Positions 30,564 through 37,137 of a stretch of 37,137 nucleotides of DNA are shown in pieces. Under the pieces are notes generated by a model, which saw nothing but the letters and a program-made list of their open reading frames with translations, did not search any database and was not told the origin of the DNA. Both the position numbers and the translations under genes were made by a program. The stretch is from Solirubrobacteraceae bacterium (lineage in GTDB: Bacteria; Actinomycetota; Thermoleophilia; Solirubrobacterales; Solirubrobacteraceae): NCBI GenBank assembly GCA_017882445.1, contig JADGPK010000022.1, positions 1-37,137 of the forward strand. The letters are read 5' to 3'. Position 1 is the first letter of the stretch. The number at the start of each line of letters is the position of its first letter.

Positions 30564-30667
30564 TGAGACGGTCGTGGACCAAGCAGGGCTAGGACGCAGT
30601 GAGCGAAGTGTGCTTCGCACATGAGCGATCGAGGACGACGCCCTGCGCCGCGTCCACGGCCGTCTCA
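30564..30667. repeat. Nested long inverted repeat (about 104 nt) ending in the clpS stop codon
   Basis: A 16-base arm TGAGACGGTCGTGGAC (30564-30579) pairs with 30652-30667 (15 of 16). Inside it GCAGGGC (30583-30589) pairs with GCCCTGC (30640-30646). Inside that GCGAAG (30603-30608) pairs with CTTCGC (30613-30618) around TGTG. TGAGCGA occurs twice (30600-30606, 30622-30628). It could be a structured RNA, a shared terminator, or a mobile palindromic element. The right arm includes the clpS stop codon. Confidence 0.7.
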
Positions 30668-30952
30668 GCCCCGCTCGAGGGGAGCCATCGTCAGCCCCGC
30701 GCCCTTCAGCTGCTCCCAGTAGTGCTCGGCTGCCTCCTGGTGGCCGGTGTAGACGACCGCCTTGCCCGAGCTGTGGATCACGTTGGCGATCTCCATGCCG
30801 CGCGTGAGCGTGATGCCGGGGATGTAGCGCGCGAGCGTTCGGGCGACGTGATCGAAGGTGTTGTGGTCGTCGTTGCAGACGATCACACGCCAGGCCCCTC
30901 CCAGCCCGCTTCCGGGCGGGCCCGTGCGGGGAACCTCGATCGCTTGATCCAT
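30665..30952 (-). CDS. clpS: ATP-dependent Clp protease adaptor ClpS
   Basis: The 95-aa product has the ClpS core WRVIVCNDDHNTFDHVARTL, whose Asn-Asp-Asp-His region forms the N-end residue pocket, then ANVIHSSGKAVVYTGHQEAAEHY, including the usual helix and GxA-V segment. It delivers substrates with destabilising N-terminal residues to ClpAP/ClpCP. ATG 30952 is chosen: TATCCT (minus strand, 30964-30959) lies six bases upstream and no ribosome-binding site is seen. An ATG at 30997 would overlap the start of the divergent mutase gene. Its stop lies inside a large inverted repeat. Confidence 0.93.
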   Translation of the reverse strand: MDQAIEVPRTGPPGSGLGGAWRVIVCNDDHNTFDHVARTLARYIPGITLTRGMEIANVIHSSGKAVVYTGHQEAAEHYWEQLKGAGLTMAPLERG

Positions 30953-30958
30953 CGCATC

Positions 30959-30988
30959 AGGATAAAGCTCGCGGCCCGACCGTACAAT
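30959..30988. promoter_or_regulatory. Divergent -10 elements for clpS (minus) and the mutase gene (plus)
   Basis: TATCCT on the minus strand (30964-30959) is six bases from the clpS ATG, and TACAAT on the plus strand (30983-30988) is seven bases from the mutase ATG at 30996. The gap between the two starts is only 43 bases, so both messages would be leaderless. Confidence 0.55.
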
Positions 30989-30995
30989 GACGAGC

Positions 30996-33050
30996 ATGAG
31001 CGGCGATCACTCTGCGCGGCTGCCCGAGCGAGACCGGCCCTGGATGATGCGCACCTACGCCGGGCACTCCACGGCCAAGGCATCCAACGAGCTCTACAGG
31101 CGCAACCTGCAGAAGGGTCAGACGGGCCTGTCGGTCGCCTTCGACCTGCCCACCCAGACCGGCTATGACCCCGACGACGAGCTGGCCAGGGGCGAGGTCG
31201 GCAAGGTCGGAGTGCCGATCTCCCACCGGGGTGACATGGCTGCGCTGATGGACGGCATCCCGCTGGGCGAGATGAACACCTCGATGACCATCAACGCCAC
31301 CGCGGCCTGGCTGCTGGCGCTCTACATCGTGGCGGCCGAGGAGCAGGGCGTGAGCCAGGAGCAGCTCCAGGGCACCACCCAGAACGACATCATCAAGGAG
31401 TTCCTCGCGCGTGGAACCTACGCGTTCCCGCCCGCCCCCTCGATGCGACTGATCGCGGACATGATCGCCTACACGGTCGAGCACGTCCCCAAGTGGAACC
31501 CGATCAACATCTGCTCCTACCACCTGCAGGAGGCCGGCGCGACCCCCGTTCAGGAGATCGCCTACGCGATGAGCAACGCGATCGCCGTCCTCGACGCCGC
31601 CCGTGAGCGCATCGGCGGCGGACACGGCGAGGCCGGCACGCAGCTCATGGGCGAGGTCTTCGGGCGCATCTCGTTCTTCGTCAACGCGGGCGTGCGCTTC
31701 ATCGAGGAGCACGCCAAGCTGCGCGCCATGTCGATCCTGTGGGAAGAGCTCGGGCGCGAGCGCTACGGCGTGGAGGACCCCCGCCTCCTGCGCTTCCGCT
31801 ACGGCGTGCAGGTCAACTCGCTGGGGCTGACCGAGGCGCAGCCCGAGAACAACGTCCAGCGCATCGTGATCGAGGCGCTCGCCGTCACGCTGGGGCGCGA
31901 CGCGCGCGCACGGGCGGTCCAGCTGCCTGCGTGGAACGAGGCGCTCGGACTGCCGCGGCCATGGGATCAACAGTGGTCGCTGCGAATCCAGCAGATCCTC
32001 GCCTACGAGACCGACCTCCTGGAGTACCCGGACATCTTCGAGGGCTCCAGGGTGATGGAGGCGCTCGTGGAGGAGCTGCTCGGCGGAGCCCGCGCCGAGA
32101 TGGCCGTCGTCGCCGAGCACGGCGGCGCGGTGCAGGCCGTCCCCTACATGAAGGCTGCGCTGGTCGACTCGCACCGCGAGCGCATCCGCCGCATCGAGAC
32201 GGGCGAGCAGGTGGTGGTGGGACAGAACCGCTTCACCGAGTCCGAGGACTCGCCGCTGACCGCCGACGCGGAGGGCGGAATCCTGGTGGTCGACCCGGCG
32301 CTCGAAGCCGAGCAGATCGCGGAGGTGCGCCGCTGGCGCTCCGAGCGAGACCAGGCTGCGGTGAAGGACGCGCTCGCCGCGCTCGCGGCCGTGGCTTCAG
32401 AGGAGAACGCCTCTGAGAACCTCATGACCGCGACGATCGCCGCCGCGCGCGCGGGCGCCACGACCGGCGAGTGGTCTCGCACCCTGCGCGAGGTGTTCGG
32501 CAGCTACCGCGCACCTACGGGCGTCGGCGAGGCGACCGCGACGGCGCCCGACGAGGAGATGAACGAGTTGCGCGGCGAGGTCTCGCGTCTGCAGGAGAAG
32601 CTCGGCCGCAGGCCCAAGATCCTGGTCGGCAAGCCGGGCCTGGACGGTCACTCCAACGGCGCCGAGCAGATCGCCGTGCGCGCGCGCGACTCGGGCATGG
32701 ACGTGGTGTATGAAGGCATTCGCCTGACGCCCGCCCAGATCGCCGCCTCGGCGCTGCAGGAGGGCGTGCACGTGATCGGGCTGTCGATCCTCTCGGGCTC
32801 CCACCGCGAGCTGATCCCCGCCGTGATGAACGCACTTCACGACGCCGGCGTCTCGGCTCCGGTGGTGGTCGGCGGCATCATCCCCGAGCAGGACGTGGCC
32901 ACGCTGGAACAGGCGGGCGTCGCCGCGGTGTACACCCCCAAGGACTTCGACATCACCCGCATCATGCGCGACATCGTGGCCCTGGTGGGAGCCGGCGCCG
33001 ACCGGTCACCGGCCGTCGCGAGCAGCACCTCCGCCAACGGCTCGGCGTGA
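30996..33050 (+). CDS. ecm: B12-dependent acyl-CoA mutase, ethylmalonyl-CoA mutase type
   Basis: The 684-aa product comprises a large substrate barrel and a C-terminal cobalamin domain with DGHSNG (Asp550, His552, Gly555), the DxHxxG base-off B12 motif. Barrel segments MMRTYAGHSTAKASNELYRRN, FDLPTQTGYDPD, NTSMTINATAAW and the tail KPGLDGHSNGAEQIA match, from memory, ethylmalonyl-CoA mutases rather than classical methylmalonyl-CoA mutases (which read YAGFSTAEESN and ATHRGYD). Together with ccr this supports the ethylmalonyl-CoA pathway; methylmalonyl-CoA activity is the alternative. ATG 30996 lies seven bases after TACAAT; an ATG nine bases upstream overlaps that hexamer. meaB is coupled at its stop (GTGA). 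Confidence 0.9.
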   Translation: MSGDHSARLPERDRPWMMRTYAGHSTAKASNELYRRNLQKGQTGLSVAFDLPTQTGYDPDDELARGEVGKVGVPISHRGDMAALMDGIPLGEMNTSMTINATAAWLLALYIVAAEEQGVSQEQLQGTTQNDIIKEFLARGTYAFPPAPSMRLIADMIAYTVEHVPKWNPINICSYHLQEAGATPVQEIAYAMSNAIAVLDAARERIGGGHGEAGTQLMGEVFGRISFFVNAGVRFIEEHAKLRAMSILWEELGRERYGVEDPRLLRFRYGVQVNSLGLTEAQPENNVQRIVIEALAVTLGRDARARAVQLPAWNEALGLPRPWDQQWSLRIQQILAYETDLLEYPDIFEGSRVMEALVEELLGGARAEMAVVAEHGGAVQAVPYMKAALVDSHRERIRRIETGEQVVVGQNRFTESEDSPLTADAEGGILVVDPALEAEQIAEVRRWRSERDQAAVKDALAALAAVASEENASENLMTATIAAARAGATTGEWSRTLREVFGSYRAPTGVGEATATAPDEEMNELRGEVSRLQEKLGRRPKILVGKPGLDGHSNGAEQIAVRARDSGMDVVYEGIRLTPAQIAASALQEGVHVIGLSILSGSHRELIPAVMNALHDAGVSAPVVVGGIIPEQDVATLEQAGVAAVYTPKDFDITRIMRDIVALVGAGADRSPAVASSTSANGSA

Positions 33051-34021
33051 GCGGGGCACCGCGCCCGCAGGGTGGGGTCGGAGCCGCGATCGGCGCGCGC
33101 CTGCGCCTGAGAGACCTGTCGGCGGCGCCGGCCGCGTTGAACCTGCTCGAGAGCACCGCGCCGGTCGACCGCGAGCAGTCGGCGGCGCTGCTCAAAGAGG
33201 TCTCCCCGGCCGCGCTCGGCAGCGAGGCGCCAGCGCACGTGATCGGCGTCACCGGGCCGCCGGGCGCCGGCAAGTCGACGCTGCTCTCCGCCCTGCTGCA
33301 CGCCTGGCGCCAGCAGGGGCGCAGCGTGGCGATGCTCGCCGTCGATCCGAGCTCCCGCCGCTCGGGTGGCTCGCTGCTCGGCGACCGTGCGCGCATCGAC
33401 TTCGACCCGACCGACCGCGGTGTGCTGATCCGCTCCACGGCGGCCGGCGAGCGACTCGGGGGGCTGGCGTGGGCCACACGCGCGGCCGCCCACGCGCTCG
33501 CCGCGGCGTTCGACATCGTCGTGATCGAGACCGTCGGCGTCGGGCAGGCCGAGACCGAGGTCGCTGACGTGGTCGACACCGTCGCGGTCGTCGTGCAGCC
33601 GGGCAGCGGCGACGTGCTGCAGTTCCTGAAGTCGGGGATCATGGAGATTCCCGACGTGCTCGTCGTCACCAAGGCGGACATCGGCCAGATCGCGATGCGC
33701 ACCAGGCGCGACCTGAGCGCAGCGCTGCGCTCGCTCGGCTCGCGCTCGACGCGCGTGCTCAGCGTCTCCTCGCTTCCGCCGCCCAGCGGCATCGAGGACC
33801 TGGTGGCCGCGCTCGAGGAGCATCGCGCGGGGCTGGACGTCGGCGAGCGTCGCCTGCGAGCGCGCCGGGCCGGCGCGCTGACGGACTTCGCCCTCGAGCA
33901 CGGCGAGCGCGGCCTGCGCGCCCTCGGCGGACGCCGGGCGGCCGAGCAGCTGCTGGCGGCACAGGAGCCGGGCCTGGAGGTGCCCGCCCTCGTGGCCGCG
34001 CTCGAACGGGGAATGCGATGA
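33047..34021 (+). CDS. meaB: MeaB/ArgK-type GTPase, B12-mutase chaperone
   Basis: The 324-aa G3E-family P-loop GTPase has Walker A GPPGAGKST (70-78), the switch/base region DPSSRRSGGSLLGDRARI, IETVGVGQAETEVADVVD, and TKAD in place of NKxD. It protects and reloads the cobalamin cofactor of acyl-CoA mutases. The GTG start overlaps the mutase stop, which is strong evidence that it serves this mutase. The C-terminal ~70 residues (RLRARRAGALTDFALEHGERGL and beyond) correspond to the dimerisation arm. The length is typical. Confidence 0.93.
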   Translation: MSGAPRPQGGVGAAIGARLRLRDLSAAPAALNLLESTAPVDREQSAALLKEVSPAALGSEAPAHVIGVTGPPGAGKSTLLSALLHAWRQQGRSVAMLAVDPSSRRSGGSLLGDRARIDFDPTDRGVLIRSTAAGERLGGLAWATRAAAHALAAAFDIVVIETVGVGQAETEVADVVDTVAVVVQPGSGDVLQFLKSGIMEIPDVLVVTKADIGQIAMRTRRDLSAALRSLGSRSTRVLSVSSLPPPSGIEDLVAALEEHRAGLDVGERRLRARRAGALTDFALEHGERGLRALGGRRAAEQLLAAQEPGLEVPALVAALERGMR

Positions 34022-34069
34022 TCGCCGCCCTCGAGGATGGTCGATCAGGGAGCATGAGCTGAAGTCTCG

Positions 34070-34075
34070 TATGCT
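34070..34075 (+). promoter_or_regulatory. -10 element of the luciferase-like oxidoreductase gene
   Basis: TATGCT ends six bases before GTG 34082, with no Shine-Dalgarno sequence, again suggesting a leaderless message. Confidence 0.45.
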
Positions 34076-34081
34076 CCGCCG

Positions 34082-35047
34082 GTGGCAACCGGCTGCTTCA
34101 TTTCCACCGGGCGCTCTCTCGGGGAGGCGATCGAGCGGGTCAAGCTCGCCGAGTCTCTTGGCTACGAGTCGGTGTATGTGACCCACATCGCAGGGCGGGA
34201 GTCGCTGACGGTGCTGACCGCCTACGCGCTCTCGACCAGCCGCATCCGACTCGGCACCGGCGTGGTGCCGATCTACACGCGCACACCCGCCACGATGGCC
34301 CAGACCGCCGCCACGGTCGACGAGCTCTCGGGCGGACGCCTCACGCTCGGGCTGGGCGTCTCCCACCGGCCGGTCGTCGAGGGCTGGTACGGACAGACGA
34401 TCGACCATCCGGCGGCCGAGATGCGCGAGTACGCCTCGATCGTCCGGGCGATCCTCCGCGGCGAGGATCCACCGCGCGGCGAGAAGTGGCAGACCGGCTT
34501 TCACCTCGTTGGCCTCGACCCGCGCCCGGGGCTGCCGATCTACATCGCCGCCCTCTCCCCCGCGATGCTGCGCCTGGCCGGCGAGATTGCCGACGGTGTG
34601 CTGCTGTGGCTGTGCAACCCGCGCTACATCGAGGAGGTCGTGATCCCCGAGGTGAGGGCCGGTCGCGAGCGCGCCGGGCTGACGCTCGAGGGCTTCGACG
34701 TGGTGCCGGCCGTGCCGGCGGCGCTGACCGACGATCCTCGCGGCGCCTACGCTGCGATGCGCAAAGATCTGATCCCCTACTTCGGGCTGCCGTTCTACAG
34801 GAAGATGATCGAGCGCACCGGCTTTGCGTCCGACATCGAGGCATACGACCGTGCCGGCGGAGACCTCGAAGCGATGCAGGCCGCCGTGTCCGAGGGTTTT
34901 CTCGACGAGCTCACTGCGGTGGGGGACGAGTCGGCTCTGAGCGCCGGCGTCGAGCGCTACCGCGAGGCGGGAGCGAGCTCGCCCTGCATCGGCCCGATCC
35001 CCAAGACGGACTTCGAGGCCACGCTGCGCGCCGGCGTCGGCTCCTAG
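34082..35047 (+). CDS. Luciferase-like (LLM) oxidoreductase, probably F420-dependent
   Basis: The 321-aa TIM-barrel product has the LLM pattern: AIERVKLAESLGYESVYVTHIAGRE (broken here at E/S boundaries), TSRIRLGTGVVPIYTRTPATMAQTAATVDELSGGRLTLGLGVSH-type core, and LPIYIAALSPAMLRLAGEIADGVLLWL, close to actinobacterial F420-binding members of the family. It should use reduced or oxidised F420 for hydride transfer to an unknown substrate. FMN use cannot be excluded. The presence of the complete F420 route in the same window supports F420. It begins 60 bases after meaB with its own -10 and may be cotranscribed or separate. Confidence 0.85.
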   Translation: MATGCFISTGRSLGEAIERVKLAESLGYESVYVTHIAGRESLTVLTAYALSTSRIRLGTGVVPIYTRTPATMAQTAATVDELSGGRLTLGLGVSHRPVVEGWYGQTIDHPAAEMREYASIVRAILRGEDPPRGEKWQTGFHLVGLDPRPGLPIYIAALSPAMLRLAGEIADGVLLWLCNPRYIEEVVIPEVRAGRERAGLTLEGFDVVPAVPAALTDDPRGAYAAMRKDLIPYFGLPFYRKMIERTGFASDIEAYDRAGGDLEAMQAAVSEGFLDELTAVGDESALSAGVERYREAGASSPCIGPIPKTDFEATLRAGVGS

Positions 35048-35121
35048 GAACCATCACGCCGTCTCGGGCACGCGCGGGACGACGCTACGCGTCTACGTTC
35101 AAGATAGGCCACGCCACGCTC

Positions 35122-35163
35122 TCGGAGGCTGGGCCACCCCGCTTAGGGCACCCCAGCCTCCGA
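35122..35163. terminator. Bidirectional hairpin between the LLM and vWA genes
   Basis: TCGGAGGCTGGG (35122-35133) pairs perfectly over 12 bases with CCCAGCCTCCGA (35152-35163) around an 18-base loop. It lies in the 146-base gap between convergent genes and is the only strong structure there, so it probably stops transcription from both sides, although no T-run follows. Confidence 0.65.
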
Positions 35164-35193
35164 CATCTCCGCGCGCCGCAAGGAGCTGGTTCG

Positions 35194-36201
35194 TCAGCGA
35201 GTCTGCGTTGCCTGCGTGGTGAGGCTCACCCGCGGAGCCCCCGATCCGATCTTCGTCGCGCGCACGGTGAAACGCAGGTTCCCGCTCACGAGCTGCGAGA
35301 GTCTGGCCACCAGGAAGGTGCTGCCCTGGTGCGTGGTCAGCTTGAGCTTGCGTGCTGCCACCGCCACGGTCTTGCCTTTCCTCACGATCCTCAGGTTCGA
35401 GATCGCAAACGAGTCGAGTGGGCTCGACCAAGAGAGCGTCAGCTGCACCGAGCGCACTTTGCTCGCCAATGCAACCACGTGGCTCTTGCTCTGGCCAACC
35501 TTTGCAAATGCATCTTTGAAGGACGTCGGTGGCGTCTGACAGGTGAGCGTCGTGCCGATCTGGTTGACCACAGCCTGCAGGTTGCTCGAGTCGGTCTGCG
35601 GGAAGTACCTGCCCCCAGTATCAGTTGCGATTTGCTGCAGCCGCTGTCCATCAGTGCCTGTGACCGCGCTGCTGAAGCCGATCACGTAGGTCGGCGGGCC
35701 GCCGCGGTGACCATTTTCGAATTCACCGACGTCGTGTCCCCCGTCGGTCAGGAAGATCCAGGCCTTTGCGCCAGGGTTGTCGACCTTGGCCTTGGCGAAG
35801 GCCGCGTTGTAGTCAGTGAGGCCGTTGTCAGCTTTGATCTTTTCGGTCAGCGCCGCCTGCATCGCGCTCGCGTTCGGCCCGATCGGCTCCGGTGAGAAGA
35901 CCGTGTCGCTCGACGCTTCTCCGGTCCGGAAGGCACCACCGAACTCGACCGCCCCCAGCGTGATCTTTTCGTTGCCCGGCGTTTCGATCAGCAGATCCAG
36001 CGCAGCAACGCGCAGCCTGTTTGGGTCGGTGCCCGACATCGAGCCCGAGTCGTCGATGATCGCCTCGATGTTCGAGACCGGAGTACAGGTCGCCGCAGCG
36101 CGCGCGCCATGCGCGCCCATGCCAGCGACGATCGCGAGAGCCACGACGAGCGCAGCCGCGCCCCCCGCTGCGGTGACTGGAACAGTGTGTCGTGAGCTCA
36201 T
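35194..36201 (-). CDS. Secreted von Willebrand factor A (vWA) domain protein
   Basis: The product is 335 aa from ATG 36201 (AAAGGAG nine bases upstream). A signal peptide covers residues about 1-37: hydrophobic core AALVVALAIVAGMGAHG, then ARAAA before TCTPV. The mature protein has a vWA domain with an intact metal site: D50-x-S52-x-S54 in IIDDSGSMSG, a Thr in GLTDYNAAF, and Asp in WIFLTDGGHD. After about residue 225 a beta-rich C-terminal part follows (SVQLTLSWSSPLDSF, LRFTVRATKIGSG). vWA proteins bind protein or matrix ligands. Two Cys residues (in ATCTP and LTCQTP) could form a disulfide outside the cell. There is no membrane anchor or sortase signal. Confidence 0.85.
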   Translation of the reverse strand: MSSRHTVPVTAAGGAAALVVALAIVAGMGAHGARAAATCTPVSNIEAIIDDSGSMSGTDPNRLRVAALDLLIETPGNEKITLGAVEFGGAFRTGEASSDTVFSPEPIGPNASAMQAALTEKIKADNGLTDYNAAFAKAKVDNPGAKAWIFLTDGGHDVGEFENGHRGGPPTYVIGFSSAVTGTDGQRLQQIATDTGGRYFPQTDSSNLQAVVNQIGTTLTCQTPPTSFKDAFAKVGQSKSHVVALASKVRSVQLTLSWSSPLDSFAISNLRIVRKGKTVAVAARKLKLTTHQGSTFLVARLSQLVSGNLRFTVRATKIGSGAPRVSLTTQATQTR

Positions 36202-36603
36202 GTGCTGGTGCTCCTTTGCATAGTTGAACAGCTTCTCGCGTGACCTGGGAAGAAACCGACCTATCACGCCGTCGTTCCGATGAGTTGGGGCAATCCATTT
36301 CTATCGCTTCGGCCAGGCTCCTCTTTGGTCCAGTCTGGCCGGGGGATCTCGCCCAGTCGCTGCGCACTCTACCGCTCACAACGGAGGCGCCCCAGACGGA
36401 GCGTCTCGTGGCCGGGGAGCACCCGCAAGCCACTTGGCCATTGCGCGCCCGAGTATCGCCGACCCACTCGCTCCCCCGGCCGGCTCCCTGCGCTCACCAC
36501 CCCCAGCCCGATGCGCAGCCGATCGGTCATCCTCCCCAGCGGCCGCGGCCGTTCATCGAGACGCGTCGTCGCGGTCGGCGCGCAGGCGCCTACAATGACC
36601 CTC
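36202..36603. other. Intergenic region, 402 bases, no gene seen
   Basis: The gap lies between the divergent vWA and zinc-ribbon genes. It holds the vWA ribosome-binding site (AAAGGAG near 36211-36217), a 7-base inverted repeat CGGCCAG/CTGGCCG (36310-36316, 36335-36341), and TACAAT at 36591-36596 as the -10 of the plus-strand gene. Open frames here look like shadows without family resemblance. No RNA gene was recognised. Confidence 0.5.
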
Positions 36604-37137
36604 ATGGAGGGCTCGATGGCCGAGACGAGCGCGCGCAGCTGGCTGCGCTGCTACCGATGCTGGTCGCAGGATCTCGAGGTCCAGGTCCACTACGAGGGAA
36701 TTCACAAGATCGACCCTGACACCGGCGAGCGCGCTGAAGTGGTCGACGAGCTCCAGGAGGCGGTCGTGCAGTGCCTGGACTGCATGCACGACCAGCCGCA
36801 CCTCGGTTTCAACAACGGACGCGTGGAGCCCATCGAGGATCGCTGGGAACGGATGATCGCCGGCACGCCGTGGGTCGCCTCGTGCACCGTGACGGTCGAC
36901 TCCGAAGACGTCGACAGCTGCTCGGGACCGGAGGCCGGGGACGCTCTCTCCTACGCGGCCTTCGGGGACCACGGCGTGCGCGAGTTCTTCACCCACGTTC
37001 GCTTCCACAAGCACGAAGACGACACCCGCATCATCGTTCATCTCCTCGTCGAGCTGTACGCGCGCTCGCTGGAGGAGGCAACCGAGGTGCTCGAGTCTTC
37101 AGCGCGCGGCGGGCTGACCATCACCTCGCTCGCCGAG
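36604..37137 (+). CDS. Zinc-ribbon-like hypothetical protein, 3' end outside the window
   Basis: The open frame runs from ATG 36604 to the window edge (178 codons, no stop). Two Cys pairs, C16-x2-C19 (RCYRCW) and C57-x2-C60 (QCLDCM), should bind one zinc ion at the N-terminus. The rest alternates acidic and hydrophobic residues (HLGFNNGRVEPIEDRWERMI, FFTHVRFHKHEDDTRIIVHLLVELY) and does not match a family I know. TACAAT ends seven bases before the ATG and no ribosome-binding site is present, as in the other apparent leaderless genes. Function is unknown. Confidence 0.65.
   Translation, partial: MEGSMAETSARSWLRCYRCWSQDLEVQVHYEGIHKIDPDTGERAEVVDELQEAVVQCLDCMHDQPHLGFNNGRVEPIEDRWERMIAGTPWVASCTVTVDSEDVDSCSGPEAGDALSYAAFGDHGVREFFTHVRFHKHEDDTRIIVHLLVELYARSLEEATEVLESSARGGLTITSLAE

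Noticed and set aside
30464-30667. CRISPR array or REP/BIME element
   Set aside because: The palindromes differ in sequence and there are no equal spacers or direct repeats, so it is not CRISPR. No RAYT transposase is in the window, and no other copy was noticed, so REP was not called.

Overview
The window is a high-GC chromosomal segment, most likely from an actinobacterium of the Thermoleophilia/Solirubrobacterales type. This placement is inferred from the gene set: split coenzyme F420 genes (npdG, fbiA, fbiD, CofE-type fbiB, fused fbiC), an F420-type luciferase-like oxidoreductase, an actinobacterial TetR/MarR repertoire, ClpS, and crotonyl-CoA carboxylase/reductase with a B12-dependent ethylmalonyl-CoA-type mutase. 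No rRNA, insertion sequence, integrase, phage gene or CRISPR array was seen. Genes are densely packed, with many 1-8 nt stop/start overlaps.

Layout. Positions 1-740 hold a small membrane protein and tRNA-Leu(CAA). From 784 to 6326 lies a four-gene minus-strand operon (two SDR dehydrogenases, a double-VOC/SRPBCC fusion, a thiamine-diphosphate enzyme) with a divergent TetR gene; it looks like a regulated catabolic unit of unknown substrate. From 6348 to 9359 are an inositol-phosphatase-like protein, an amidase and a frameshifted DUF4389 membrane gene. From 9361 to 13970 are acyl-CoA genes: carboxyltransferase, 3-hydroxyacyl-CoA dehydrogenase, enoyl-CoA hydratase and HMG-CoA lyase. From 13997 to 21344 lies the F420 locus (npdG-fbiA ... 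fbiD-fbiB, and convergent fbiC), interrupted by a sulfotransferase-like gene and a type III polyketide synthase. From 21419 to 25089 are an aquaporin, a histidine phosphatase, small unknown genes, a YgfZ-like protein and a DUF3467 protein. From 25116 to 27386 is a MarR-MFS efflux unit with a 20-bp palindromic operator candidate. From 27464 to 35047 come ccr with a small partner gene, a Fic protein, a strikingly palindromic intergenic region, clpS, an ethylmalonyl-CoA-type mutase with its MeaB chaperone, and an F420-type oxidoreductase. A secreted von Willebrand factor A protein and a zinc-ribbon gene that runs off the window close the segment.

How the genes fit together. Carboxyltransferase, 3-hydroxybutyryl-CoA dehydrogenase, crotonase, Ccr, mutase and MeaB match central steps of the ethylmalonyl-CoA route of acetyl-CoA assimilation and of propionyl-CoA metabolism. 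The F420 locus makes the cofactor, NpdG links it to NADP, and the luciferase-like gene is a probable user.

The most notable non-coding signals are: (1) a recurrent TANNNT hexamer placed 6-10 nt upstream of about a dozen start codons with no Shine-Dalgarno sequence, suggesting widespread leaderless transcription; (2) four abutting palindromes of 22-26 bp followed by a ~100-nt nested inverted repeat between the Fic gene and clpS; and (3) a Fic gene whose only ribosome-binding site points at an ACG codon.
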